The position numbers and the translations under genes were made by a program. Below the pieces are notes generated by a model. It was not told the origin of the DNA. It worked only from the letters and a program-made list of their open reading frames with translations, and searched no databases. Shown here piece by piece: positions 26,438 through 33,926 of a DNA stretch of 64,000 bases. The first letter of the stretch is position 1; each line of letters begins with the position of its first letter. The DNA comes from Gammaproteobacteria bacterium (lineage in GTDB: Bacteria > Pseudomonadota > Gammaproteobacteria > GCA-001735895): the NCBI GenBank assembly GCA_029862005.1, contig JAOTYD010000014.1, forward strand, positions 1 through 64,000, given 5' to 3'.

Positions 26438-26905
26438 ATGAGAAGACGAACTTTATTGCAAAATCTATGTGCAGTTGCGGTCACCTGGGTTGCCGGCGGC
26501 AGTGGTATTTTAAATTCGATGCTGGCGAATGCGGCACCCAGGCCGGACGCGGCGTTTCTAGCCAGGGATGTCGACACGGCGATGATGGAGGTGCTGGGTA
26601 CCCGCGAAGCCACCGCCAGCGATCAGATCAAGCTCGATGCTCCGCTGCAGGCGGAAAACGGCGCGGTGGTTCCAATCGAGGTATCGACCACCCTGCCGTC
26701 TCCCGAATCGATCGCCGTGGTGGTGCCCAATAACCCGACACCGTTGTTGAGCGTCATCGAGACCACGCCTCGTACCGGCAACTACTTCAGAATGCGAATC
26801 AAAATGGCGGGCACCGATAACGTCATGGTATATGTCAAATCAGGCGGCCAGTGGTACGTCACCTCGCAGGAAGTACGAGTTGCTATCGGCGGCTGCGGTG
26901 GTTGA
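26438..26905 (+). CDS. soxY: Sulfur carrier protein SoxY
   Basis: The 155-residue precursor has a Tat-like leader (RRRTLLQN then a hydrophobic stretch, cleavage near ANAAP). It ends in the diagnostic VAIGGCGG, whose Cys153 is the swinging-arm residue that binds sulfur intermediates covalently in the Sox pathway. It works as a dimer with SoxZ, encoded 29 bases downstream. No soxXA, soxB or soxCD lies in the window, so here SoxYZ follows sulfide dehydrogenase rather than a complete thiosulfate-oxidising operon. The ribosome binding site is weak, and the message may depend on read-through from fccB. Confidence 0.93.
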   Translation: MRRRTLLQNLCAVAVTWVAGGSGILNSMLANAAPRPDAAFLARDVDTAMMEVLGTREATASDQIKLDAPLQAENGAVVPIEVSTTLPSPESIAVVVPNNPTPLLSVIETTPRTGNYFRMRIKMAGTDNVMVYVKSGGQWYVTSQEVRVAIGGCGG

Positions 26906-26934
26906 TGCATTGATTTTGCTGAGGAATTTGCACT

Positions 26935-27249
26935 ATGGCGAAAAGACGTACAAGGCTCAAAACGGAAATAACGGACAACGGTATCCGCGCTACCTGTTTA
27001 ATCAAACATCCGATGGAAACGGGCAATCGGCTCGATTCTGACGGCAACAAGATCCCGATTCACTACGTCAAATACGTGAAGTTTTCGATCAACGGCGAGC
27101 ATGTCGGCACGCTCAACCTTGGCCCCGGGGTGTCGGCAGATCCTTATCTATCGTTCGAAATCGCCGACGTCAAGGTGGGTGATACGCTCGCCTTGCAGTG
27201 GGAAGACAACAGGGGCGAATCGGACGCCGTGGAACGCGTCGTCAAGTAG
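26935..27249 (+). CDS. soxZ: Sulfur-oxidation protein SoxZ
   Basis: The 104-residue immunoglobulin-like protein has the SoxZ pattern: RTRLKTEITDNGIRATCLIKHPMETG, YVKYVKFSINGEHVGTLNLGPGVSADPYLSFEI, and a C-terminal VGDTLALQWEDNRGES. It has no signal peptide, as is usual, because it is exported together with SoxY. GAGGAA lies about 8 bases before the ATG. A different frame at 26832-27041 overlaps both genes and is not coding. Confidence 0.94.
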   Translation: MAKRRTRLKTEITDNGIRATCLIKHPMETGNRLDSDGNKIPIHYVKYVKFSINGEHVGTLNLGPGVSADPYLSFEIADVKVGDTLALQWEDNRGESDAVERVVK

Positions 27250-27280
27250 GCGTTTCAGGGTTTACCGGGGGGCTAGAGTT

Positions 27281-28006
27281 ATGCGTAAATCGGGACTTTT
27301 GGTTATATTGCTGGCGGTTATTATCCACCCCGGAAGCGGGTTTGCTCAGCAAGGCTCGGGCACGGATTTGCCGGCCAGCGTGGCGGCGGAACTTGCGCCC
27401 AATTTCGAGTCTGGTCCGCGTCTGATCCAGGACTTGTCCGAGGAGGCGCAAAAAATTCGCCGCCAGCAGCTGATGCGTCAATCGAATCGCGTCATGCCGC
27501 CGATACCACGGGAGCAAAAAAAGGCGCTTTTCGACATGATGACCCCGGCGAGCAGCATGTCGATGCGTGATCTGTTCAATTTCATGACGGATAAAATCAA
27601 GGCTGATCCGGAATTGACCTTCGACGATGTCGTCGAGGCGATGGAACTCAAGGCCAACGAAGTCAACTTTAAGAAAGTAGGACATAACGAATTCTGGAGG
27701 GACGTCAGCGCTTATTCGGGTTTGCCGACTCTGCGGCTCGAGATACTCCAGTTCTGTGATGCCGACGTCGGTCGGCGCATGCTCGACTTCAGCCCTGAGT
27801 TTTCCATTTTCATTCCCTGCCGGATTACCGTGATGGAAGACGCCACCGGCGAAATCTGGTTGATGACGCTTGACTGGGACGTCAGTTGGCTGTCGCGCGC
27901 CTGGCAGCCGGGATCCCGGCTGGATCCGAAGCTGGTCAAGGATGCAATCCGTATCCGTGATGCGATGACGCAAATCATGCAGGCCGGTGCCTCCGGAGAC
28001 TGGTAA
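27281..28006 (+). CDS. Exported DUF302-domain protein
   Basis: The start is ATG 27281 with a run of G upstream; the frame is open further upstream only across soxZ. The 241-residue precursor has a signal peptide (GLLVILLAVIIHPGSGFAQQ), a helical region with methionine-rich SSMSMRDLFNFMTDKIK, and a C-terminal DUF302 domain (ELKANEVNFKKVGHNEFWRDV ... LRLEILQFCDADVGRRMLDFSPEFSIFIPCRITV). DUF302 proteins of unknown function are common beside sulfur-oxidation and c-type cytochrome genes. Two cysteines, in QFCDAD and FIPCR, could be redox-active. Closely spaced after soxZ, it is probably part of the operon. Confidence 0.75.
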   Translation: MRKSGLLVILLAVIIHPGSGFAQQGSGTDLPASVAAELAPNFESGPRLIQDLSEEAQKIRRQQLMRQSNRVMPPIPREQKKALFDMMTPASSMSMRDLFNFMTDKIKADPELTFDDVVEAMELKANEVNFKKVGHNEFWRDVSAYSGLPTLRLEILQFCDADVGRRMLDFSPEFSIFIPCRITVMEDATGEIWLMTLDWDVSWLSRAWQPGSRLDPKLVKDAIRIRDAMTQIMQAGASGDW

Positions 28007-28084
28007 GGCAGGCATGATCGCGGTTTGCGTTATGGCCTCGAGGTAATGCCATTATCATTTTTAATTTATTTGAAAGGTGACAGC

Positions 28085-28858
28085 TTGCAGGCACTGGCTT
28101 TTCACCGCTCGCTGGCATATTGCGTGAGTGTCTTGTTACTCGCCACACTGGCTTTTACCGCGCGGGCCGAAAGCCGCGCGACCCTTGAAATCAATGACGA
28201 AATCGAAATCGATATCGTCACGTTCGGCGAACCGGCGAAGACCGGCATTATCTGGTTTGCCTGCAGACAAGGGGAGGATGCGATCGAGTTTGCAATCGCA
28301 AGAAGGCTGGCAAGCAAGGGCTATCAGATTTATTTCCCCGATATGTTAAGTGCGCATTTCCAGTCGTCCCTGCCGTCGAATATCGCTCGGATTCCAGCTG
28401 CAGAGGTTGTCGCCGTTATCGAGCATATCATCGACAACACGAGTGCCGAGCGATTGTTCTTGCTGGCCGGTGCACGTGCCGCGGTGCCGGTAATCCGCGG
28501 CCTGGCCGATAAAAAATTGCAGCAAATGGACTCGAAACTGAAAGGCGCATTATTGATCACCCCCCGAATTTACAAAACAACGCCCGATCCCGGCTCCGAG
28601 CCGGTTTATATCGATGAAGCCGGATTGTCAATCCACCCAATCTTGGTACTGGAAGGCGAACGTACCCCCAACCGTTGGGGATTGCCGCATTTGGCAGCAA
28701 CGCTAAAAAAATCAGGCAGCCGGGTGCAAACCGATCTGATTGACGGGGTACGCGGCTATTTTTATCTGCGCGACTATCAGACCCCGGCCGAGAGGGAAAT
28801 GACCCGCCAACTCGATACATTGATTCATGATAATTTGCAGAAACTCGGAGCAAATTGA
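28085..28858 (+). CDS. Exported alpha/beta-hydrolase-like protein of the sox block
   Basis: I choose TTG 28085, which has AGGTGA just upstream and gives a standard signal peptide (QALAFHRSLAYCVSVLLLATLAFTARA). In-frame alternatives are ATG 28046 and TTG 28025. The mature protein, about 230 residues, has an alpha/beta-hydrolase-like strand order (TGIIWFACRQGEDAIEFAIARRLASKGYQIYFPD; LFLLAGARAAVPVIRGLAD), but the usual GxSxG elbow reads AGARAA, so the serine nucleophile is missing. It may be a catalytically dead or divergent member, perhaps a binding protein for a sulfur-pathway partner (inference). It is followed 2 bases later by the TlpA gene. Confidence 0.6.
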   Translation: MQALAFHRSLAYCVSVLLLATLAFTARAESRATLEINDEIEIDIVTFGEPAKTGIIWFACRQGEDAIEFAIARRLASKGYQIYFPDMLSAHFQSSLPSNIARIPAAEVVAVIEHIIDNTSAERLFLLAGARAAVPVIRGLADKKLQQMDSKLKGALLITPRIYKTTPDPGSEPVYIDEAGLSIHPILVLEGERTPNRWGLPHLAATLKKSGSRVQTDLIDGVRGYFYLRDYQTPAEREMTRQLDTLIHDNLQKLGAN

Positions 28859-28860
28859 GA

Positions 28861-29376
28861 ATGGATTTTTACCGTCACCTGATATTTAGCCTGTCGCTGG
28901 TTTTAATGGGCCAGCAGGCACAGGCTGCCACAGGTCAGTTAAAAGAATACTGGGGTGACTTGACGTCACCCGAGATCGAATTACCCGATTTGCAGGGTCG
29001 GCAGCATTCATTGACCGACTATCGCGGTAACGTCGTGCTAATACAGTTCTGGGCTACCTATTGCACGTCTTGTCGTACCGAAATGCCGACCATGAATCGG
29101 CTGATTAAAAAGATGCGAGGCAAGCCATTCAAAATCGTCACCGTCAACATGGCCGAATCACCTGGGCAGGTGCGGCAGTTTTTACAGGAAGTGCCGGTGG
29201 ACTTTCCAGTGCTAATGGATAGCGATGGCAGCACCCTGAGCCGATGGAAGGTTTTTGCCGCTCCGGCAAATTTTATTCTCGACAAGCGGGGTAAAATCAT
29301 CTTCACGCTGTACGGTGAAATCGAATGGGATTCGGATGAAATGGTCAGCCGGTTAAACGCGCTGAGCGAAGAATAA
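28861..29376 (+). CDS. TlpA/SoxW-like periplasmic thioredoxin
   Basis: The 171-residue precursor has a signal peptide ending near AQAATG and a TlpA-type thioredoxin domain with CTSC (Cys68, Cys71) in IQFWATYCTSCRTEMP, the cis-proline region AAPANFILDK, and the TlpA insertion. It should reduce periplasmic disulfides; in Sox systems SoxW plays this role for SoxY or the cytochromes. GGAG lies about 10 bases before ATG 28861, and a TTG two codons earlier is an alternative. It is the last plus-strand gene of the fcc-sox operon and meets the next cytochrome gene tail to tail with 15 bases between. Confidence 0.85.
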   Translation: MDFYRHLIFSLSLVLMGQQAQAATGQLKEYWGDLTSPEIELPDLQGRQHSLTDYRGNVVLIQFWATYCTSCRTEMPTMNRLIKKMRGKPFKIVTVNMAESPGQVRQFLQEVPVDFPVLMDSDGSTLSRWKVFAAPANFILDKRGKIIFTLYGEIEWDSDEMVSRLNALSEE

Positions 29377-29391
29377 ATTCATCCAGCAGGC

Positions 29392-30009
29392 TTAACTAGC
29401 CGAGGCATAGAAATTCAGCAGCGCCTCGATGTCCGCCTGATCCAGTTTTTTTAACTGGTTTGACATGCGCCGTGACACGAGGCGTTTGCCGCTCTGAATA
29501 TTGTTGAACTGCAACCTCAGGTAGGGCGTCCACTGTCCGGCGAGGATGGGCGCGTCATCTACCGGTTGGGTGCCGTTTTGCAGGTGACATCGTTCGCAAT
29601 GGTTCTCGTGTAGAATTGCGCCGCGACTGGCAAGTTCCGGATTAAACGCCTGACTTCTTGGGATATATTTGCGCTTGGAAAAATAATTCGCCAGCCCCTT
29701 GAGATCCGCGCCGCTCAATTGCTGCGCGATATTCCTCATGACGGTCTCGGGCTCGCCGGGCCGCTGAAATTCAATCGCGATACGCGCGTTTTCACGATAC
29801 TCTTCCATGGTATAGAGAAATCCCTCGTAGGAAAAACCGGAGATACTCGGAAAAATCGGTAACACGCTGTTACCATCCTGCCCATGGCAGATCTCGCAAC
29901 GTTTGACCAGGTCGCTAAAATCTTCGGCAGCCCCGGGAGCGGTAAATATCGCAAGGCCGGCTGTTAGTAGATAAGCGAGAGCACGGTACATGATCCGGAC
30001 CAAAATCAT
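29392..30009 (-). CDS. Diheme c-type cytochrome, c4/c553-like
   Basis: The 205-residue precursor has a signal peptide (about residues 8-28) and two heme sites: CEICH (Cys38, Cys41, His42) and CERCH (Cys138, Cys141, His142). Each half ends with a helix of the LANYFSKR/LLNFYASAS type, as in cytochrome c4-like two-domain proteins of the periplasm. It would shuttle electrons from sulfur oxidation to terminal reductases. It is the last of four minus-strand genes facing the sox block, separated from its upstream neighbour by 134 bases that hold no gene. ATG 30009 or the internal ATG 29991 may be used. Confidence 0.85.
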   Translation of the reverse strand: MILVRIMYRALAYLLTAGLAIFTAPGAAEDFSDLVKRCEICHGQDGNSVLPIFPSISGFSYEGFLYTMEEYRENARIAIEFQRPGEPETVMRNIAQQLSGADLKGLANYFSKRKYIPRSQAFNPELASRGAILHENHCERCHLQNGTQPVDDAPILAGQWTPYLRLQFNNIQSGKRLVSRRMSNQLKKLDQADIEALLNFYASAS

Positions 30010-30143
30010 CTCTTATCAAAATTATCATATGTATGCTCGATAATAATGCAAGCTTGCCGATCCCGATCAGGTAAGCCGGGAGATAATCATCGGTCAGGTA
30101 AATCGGGCCCAGGTCTTTGGCGCCGATGAAAACAAGCGGTACT

Positions 30144-30680
30144 CTATTGTGCGGGCATCGGCAGCGGCATCGGGGTGCCGGGCACCATGCCCCATGGCCA
30201 GCTGTGCATGCCCGGTAGTGGATCACCCGGATTGAGGCCGTATTTCTCCTCGACCGCGCGTTGCCAATATTCGGCGGCTTTCGGGTCCTGCATCGACGCC
30301 ATCATGTCGTTGTAGGCTTGCGGATTAGCCATCGTCATCGGATTCATCATCGCCGAGACGTAAGGGCCGAAGAATTGCTGATAGCGGCCTACGTCCTCGT
30401 TGTCATGACAGGCCGCACAGCTGCTGATCGGATTGGCCCAGATGCGCGGATCCATCGACATCGTCATCATCATGGCCCAGGAGTTGGGATCCATCGTTTT
30501 GGCTATGGTTTGAGCGGCCCGGTTAACTTCGTCGGTGTCGGACGCTGCCTGTTGGTCTTGCGCCTGCAACGGATTGCTGGCCAATACCGTTACCAGCAAC
30601 ACAAGAAATAAACCACCGGCTAAACCCGTACTCTGCGTTGAATGAAACAATTGGTTAAGCTTGATCATAGTGAAGGCCAT
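30144..30680 (-). CDS. Monoheme cytochrome c with methionine-rich DP/NPxxW/Y motifs
   Basis: The 178-residue precursor has a signal anchor (residues about 18-40), one heme site CAACH (Cys88-His92), and unusual flanking sequence: MDPNSWAMM, MDPRIWANP before the heme and MMNPMTMANPQAYNDMMAS after it. These short motifs echo the 9-residue repeats of the protein encoded at 31097. The C-terminus is Pro/Met-rich (MVPGTPMPLPMPAQ). The start overlaps the previous stop as TGATG. I know no characterised homologue. It may be a partner or cofactor-bearing relative of the repeat protein in one periplasmic complex (inference). Confidence 0.75.
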   Translation of the reverse strand: MAFTMIKLNQLFHSTQSTGLAGGLFLVLLVTVLASNPLQAQDQQAASDTDEVNRAAQTIAKTMDPNSWAMMMTMSMDPRIWANPISSCAACHDNEDVGRYQQFFGPYVSAMMNPMTMANPQAYNDMMASMQDPKAAEYWQRAVEEKYGLNPGDPLPGMHSWPWGMVPGTPMPLPMPAQ

Positions 30681-31036
30681 CACCGTGAATTGTGGATGAT
30701 ATAGTCGACCGCGGCCCTGACCTGGTCGTCGGTGAGATTCCAGTTACCGCCACGCGCCGGCATTCGTTTACCGGAAGCGCCGGTCCAGCCATTGATCGCG
30801 TGACGATACAAAACCGTCCTGCCGCTATCGATACGGTCTTTCCAGGCATTTTTATCGCCGATCCGAGGTGCGCCACCTACGCCCGGCCAGTGGCAGACCG
30901 TGCAGGTGCGATTAAATACGGTCCAGCCTTCTTTCAAGCGCTCGGTTGAGGGTTGCTCCTCGGCAAATGCCGATCCCATTAATAGCGCCAGGCTGGCGCC
31001 GAGCCCTAGTAACCAGTTGCGTAAATGATGGTTCAT
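30680..31036 (-). CDS. Cytochrome c5-like monoheme cytochrome
   Basis: The 118-residue precursor has a signal peptide ending at SAFAEE and a single heme site CTVCH (Cys45, Cys48, His49). It has the class I features GVGGAPRIGDKNAWKDRID, the likely axial methionine in KRMPARGGNWNLTD, and a final helix RAAVDYIIHNS. This matches the cytochrome c5/c555 group of soluble periplasmic carriers. It is translationally coupled to the next cytochrome (TGATG) and lies 60 bases downstream of the repeat-protein gene in the same direction. Confidence 0.88.
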   Translation of the reverse strand: MNHHLRNWLLGLGASLALLMGSAFAEEQPSTERLKEGWTVFNRTCTVCHWPGVGGAPRIGDKNAWKDRIDSGRTVLYRHAINGWTGASGKRMPARGGNWNLTDDQVRAAVDYIIHNSR

Positions 31037-31096
31037 GCGTCTTCTCGCTGCCTTATCTCGACTGTTACATTGGTCCGCTGCAATATTCCGGTTTGA

Positions 31097-31804
31097 TCAC
31101 TGGCCGGATTCGGGCTCGGCCTGCGATCGCGGCATGTAGGTCGATGGATCGAATGGATTAAAAAATGACTGCCCCTGGGGTGCCTGGCCAGGTGCCTGTC
31201 CCGGTTGCATCATCGGATTCCAGGCATTGGGATCAAACCAGTTGTACGCCGGCGCCTGGGCCGTTGTTGGCAACGAATAAGCCGCCGGATTCATCCATTG
31301 CATGTAAGTCGCGGGATTCATGTACATCGCGTAATTCCCGGGATTCATCAACTGCATATAGGTAGAGGGATTCATGAAGGTCATGTACTCCATCGGATTC
31401 ATCATCGCCATATAGGTAGAGGGATTCATAAAGGTCATGTAAGACGCCGGATTCATCCAGCTCATCCAGTTGTTGGGATTGGCGAATTGCATGTAGAACT
31501 GCGGTGTCATGAATTGTCCATAGGTTGCCGGGTTCATGAAGGCTCCATAGGTGCTGGGGCGCATGAAAGCCGACCACCCACCCGGTGTCGCCAAATTCAT
31601 CTGCAACGGAGCGCCTGGCATACTCGGCATCGTCGTCGCCCCTGGCATCGCCATCCAGGTTGACGGGTCGAACCAGTTGGGGGTAACGGGCTGCGCCTGG
31701 GCCGCGGCGGTACCCGTCGGTAATGTAAAGTACAAAGAAGTTATCGGCGGTGCCGCCCACAGCGCGCTAATCAATGCGAGGGGTGCAAATATTTTCCTGA
31801 TCAT
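31097..31804 (-). CDS. Exported Met/Asn/Pro/Tyr-rich 9-residue-repeat protein
   Basis: The start is ATG 31804 with GGAGG 5 bases upstream; an in-frame ATG at 31855 has no such site. The 235-residue product has a signal peptide (about residues 5-35). A linker with NWFDPSTWM follows, then twelve consecutive 9-residue units (residues 72-179) of consensus MNPxxYMxF/W, and a tail with NWFDPNAW and NPFDPSTYM. The protein has no Cys or His and very few charges, so heme or ordinary zinc binding is excluded. The methionine ladder could bind Cu(I), or stack aromatics as a rigid solenoid or adhesive sheet. It leads a run of cytochrome genes in a sulfur-oxidation locus. I do not recognise any described family. 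Confidence 0.72.
   Translation of the reverse strand: MIRKIFAPLALISALWAAPPITSLYFTLPTGTAAAQAQPVTPNWFDPSTWMAMPGATTMPSMPGAPLQMNLATPGGWSAFMRPSTYGAFMNPATYGQFMTPQFYMQFANPNNWMSWMNPASYMTFMNPSTYMAMMNPMEYMTFMNPSTYMQLMNPGNYAMYMNPATYMQWMNPAAYSLPTTAQAPAYNWFDPNAWNPMMQPGQAPGQAPQGQSFFNPFDPSTYMPRSQAEPESGQ
31268..31591 (-). repeat. Twelve tandem 27-base coding repeats (9-residue units)
   Basis: Units begin every nine residues at positions 72, 81, 90, 99, 108, 117, 126, 135, 144, 153, 162 and 171 of the protein without a single insertion. Pro at unit position 3 is invariant, Met or Ala fills position 1, Asn usually position 2, and an aromatic residue (Tyr/Trp) position 6. The outer units are more divergent (ATPGGWSAF first, MNPAAYSLP last) than the central ones, the usual pattern when a repeat grows from the middle. 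Confidence 0.9.
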
Positions 31805-32016
31805 GGGGACCTCCAGCAAAACCTCAACAGACGCAATCTTATTTGACAACGTCACGATTGACAGCTTTTTACTTTAAACGTTGTTGGAAGCCAGATAAAT
31901 ACCCCGCAAGATATATGGTTACCTGCCGAAGGAACTAGGATTGGATAGTTCAACCGCATAATTGCTGCTGGAGCGAAAATCCAGTCCGGCAATCATCAAA
32001 AATTTCTTCGCTTTTA

Positions 32017-32030
32017 TTGATCTGCGTCAA
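32017..32030. promoter_or_regulatory. Perfect ANR-type box between the repeat-protein and diheme-cytochrome genes
   Basis: TTGAT-CTGC-GTCAA matches TTGAT-N4-GTCAA exactly. The nearest good plus-strand -10 (GATAAT, 32065-32070) is centred 44 bases away, not 31, so the class II geometry seen elsewhere does not hold here. It lies 110 bases before the cytochrome start at 32141. The rest of the 336-base divergent gap 31805-32140 shows no gene. Confidence 0.5.
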
Positions 32031-32140
32031 CTGAAACGGAACCAGCAATTGTCTCGAGTTAGCAGATAATAAGAACATAAGACTTTATCCAAAGAAGTTG
32101 TCAATTTAAAACGACTCAATATCAACCGGGGGAAACGTTA

Positions 32141-32848
32141 ATGCATATCAAACAAATCGCCAGCTGGCTTCTTGCTTTTACATTTATAACCTGTTCACAA
32201 CTTGCCTATGCCGATGAAGTTTCGTCGATTGTACGCGGTGGAAAGTTATACGATAAATGGTACGCGGTTATCGGTGCCGCCAAGCCTGATGGCACGCATC
32301 CGGCCTGGCCTGCATCCAACACTAAAAAGAAGGGCGCCACGACCCATCGCTGCAAATCCTGTCACGGCTGGGATTTAATGGGCAAGGATGGTGCCTATGC
32401 ATCGGGTTCGTACAAAACCGGCATCGGTGGACTCACGCAACTGCAGGGTGCCGCAAACGCCAAAGTGATTGCGGCGTTGAAAGACTCGACTCACGGATTT
32501 GCCGGCAAGATGAGTCAGCAGGATTTCGACGATCTGGCCAATTTCCTGACCAAGGGGCAATTCGATATCGACGCGGTAATCGATCGTAAATCGAGAATGG
32601 CCAAAAATGGTGACCGCGCCAAGGGTGAGTCTATTTACAATACTGTCTGCGCTAACTGCCATGCAGAATCTGGCACGGAACCGGAGGGAATGCCTCCGCT
32701 CGGCGCACTTTCGAACAAAAATCCCTGGGAGACGATCCAGAAGATCATGAATGGCCAGCCGGATTCCGAGATGCCGGCGATGCATGCGTTTGGTCTTCAG
32801 GTCGGAGTTGATATTCTGTCTTACGTGCAAACCCTGCCGAAGGAATAA
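32141..32848 (+). CDS. Diheme c-type cytochrome
   Basis: The 235-residue precursor has a signal peptide ending near AYADE and two heme sites: CKSCH (Cys71-His75) and CANCH (Cys170-His174). The segment IVRGGKLYDKWYAVIG before heme 1 resembles the N-terminal region of several thiosulfate- and sulfur-related diheme cytochromes, including TsdA-like proteins. The match is too partial for me to call it thiosulfate dehydrogenase. A run of G lies before the ATG. It is transcribed alone between the repeat-protein operon and the convergent rhodanese gene. An ANR-type box lies upstream. Confidence 0.82.
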   Translation: MHIKQIASWLLAFTFITCSQLAYADEVSSIVRGGKLYDKWYAVIGAAKPDGTHPAWPASNTKKKGATTHRCKSCHGWDLMGKDGAYASGSYKTGIGGLTQLQGAANAKVIAALKDSTHGFAGKMSQQDFDDLANFLTKGQFDIDAVIDRKSRMAKNGDRAKGESIYNTVCANCHAESGTEPEGMPPLGALSNKNPWETIQKIMNGQPDSEMPAMHAFGLQVGVDILSYVQTLPKE

Positions 32849-32900
32849 TAGCGGCCGGTCCCTGGCTAAGGCATGAACCGTTTTTTACCGGCCTGCAAGA

Positions 32901-33818
32901 TTAGTCGGCCAGGCGGGTGGTCATCGGGTTGGTTTTGTACTGCGTCCACTGGTGCAGCGAACCGTCGTACAACTTGACGTCCTGCTTGCCGACTATTTCG
33001 CGCAACACGAACCAGGCTGATGAAGCTTCATATCCGCTGTTGCAGTACAGGATCAGGCTATCGCCAGTATCGATGCGTAGCGAATCGAGCAGATTTAGGT
33101 AAGATTCGCGGTCGAAGTAACGATTGCCACCTTTCATCGGATTCAGAAACTTATACGGCATATTGCGTGAGCCTGGAATATGCCCGGGGGCGTATACGTA
33201 ATCCTTCTTTTCGAGACCGACATGATAGCGTAGCTCACGCGTATCGATCAGCGTCACCGCATCATCCTGCAGCGCTGCCCGAACCTGCTCCATGGTCGCC
33301 ACCACGTCCGGCTTTTCATCGCCAACCACGTAATTACCGGGCGTTACCACGGCTACTTCGGTAACCAGCTCTTCGAGCGAGGCGACCCAGCCCGGATTGC
33401 CGCCATCGAGCAACGCTACCCGGTCGAAACCAAAATATTTCATCTGCCAATACAGGCGCGCGGCACCGGTGACCTGCCCGGAGGTTTTGCCGAGATGCGT
33501 TAAAACCACCGTGCTGTCATTATTAACCCCGTGCGCGCGCATGAATTTTTCGAAGCCGGCGGGATCTGGCCGCATCCGCGTCATGTTCTTGTCATTGATC
33601 TCACGCTCGATGCGGATCTCCTTCACGTTGACGAGTATCGCGCCCGGGATATGCCCGTCAGCGAAGCTCTCAATATCCTTGCGCACATCGAGGACCAAAA
33701 CCTCGTCGATATTATCGACCAGCCATTCGCCTGTGATCAGCGGCCCGGGTAGTTCGGCCGCGGCCAATCGTGACCCATAAAAAAGGCCAAGCATTACCAG
33801 CATCACTAATTTCTTCAT
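32901..33818 (-). CDS. Periplasmic two-domain rhodanese (sulfurtransferase)
   Basis: The 305-residue precursor has a signal peptide ending near AAAELP and two rhodanese domains. The N-terminal domain (about 30-150; LDVRKDIESFADGHIPGA) has lost the active cysteine (VLTHLGKTSGQVT). The C-terminal domain (about 170-300) keeps it, as Cys259 in LYCNSGYEAS. This is the thiosulfate:acceptor sulfurtransferase arrangement. In the periplasm it could move sulfane sulfur between thiosulfate, polysulfide and SoxYZ. Its upstream region has an ANR-type box with a CATCAT -10 at exactly the class II distance, so it is probably expressed together with the sulfide dehydrogenase genes. Confidence 0.88.
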   Translation of the reverse strand: MKKLVMLVMLGLFYGSRLAAAELPGPLITGEWLVDNIDEVLVLDVRKDIESFADGHIPGAILVNVKEIRIEREINDKNMTRMRPDPAGFEKFMRAHGVNNDSTVVLTHLGKTSGQVTGAARLYWQMKYFGFDRVALLDGGNPGWVASLEELVTEVAVVTPGNYVVGDEKPDVVATMEQVRAALQDDAVTLIDTRELRYHVGLEKKDYVYAPGHIPGSRNMPYKFLNPMKGGNRYFDRESYLNLLDSLRIDTGDSLILYCNSGYEASSAWFVLREIVGKQDVKLYDGSLHQWTQYKTNPMTTRLAD

Positions 33819-33843
33819 AACAACACCTCATTTCAATAATACA

Positions 33844-33884
33844 ATGATGCTGAGTCTGGGGGACGCAACCATGACCTTAATCAA
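33844..33884 (-). promoter_or_regulatory. FNR/ANR box and -10 of the rhodanese gene
   Basis: On the minus strand TTGAT-TAAG-GTCAT (33884-33871) has one mismatch to TTGAT-N4-GTCAA. CATCAT (33849-33844) is centred 31 bases downstream, and the start codon lies at 33818. Confidence 0.55.
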
Positions 33885-33926
33885 TTAAAACCATCAGGAT
33901 CAGGTGCGGCCTGTCACTAGACCGAC

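Noticed and set aside
26832-27041. 69-codon frame bridging soxY and soxZ
   Set aside because: It overlaps both well-supported genes in another frame and lacks conserved features.
30057-30070. CCGAT-CCCG-ATCAG upstream of the diheme cytochrome gene at 30009 as a further FNR-type box
   Set aside because: It has three mismatches to the consensus, and the -10 candidate at the right distance is poor.
32141-32848. Calling the diheme cytochrome thiosulfate dehydrogenase TsdA
   Set aside because: Only the region before heme 1 is suggestive, and I could not identify the characteristic Cys axial ligand.
32849-32900. Terminator between the convergent cytochrome and rhodanese genes
   Set aside because: GGCCGGT and ACCGGCC can pair, but only across a loop of more than 20 bases, with the T-run inside the loop. 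This is not a standard intrinsic terminator.
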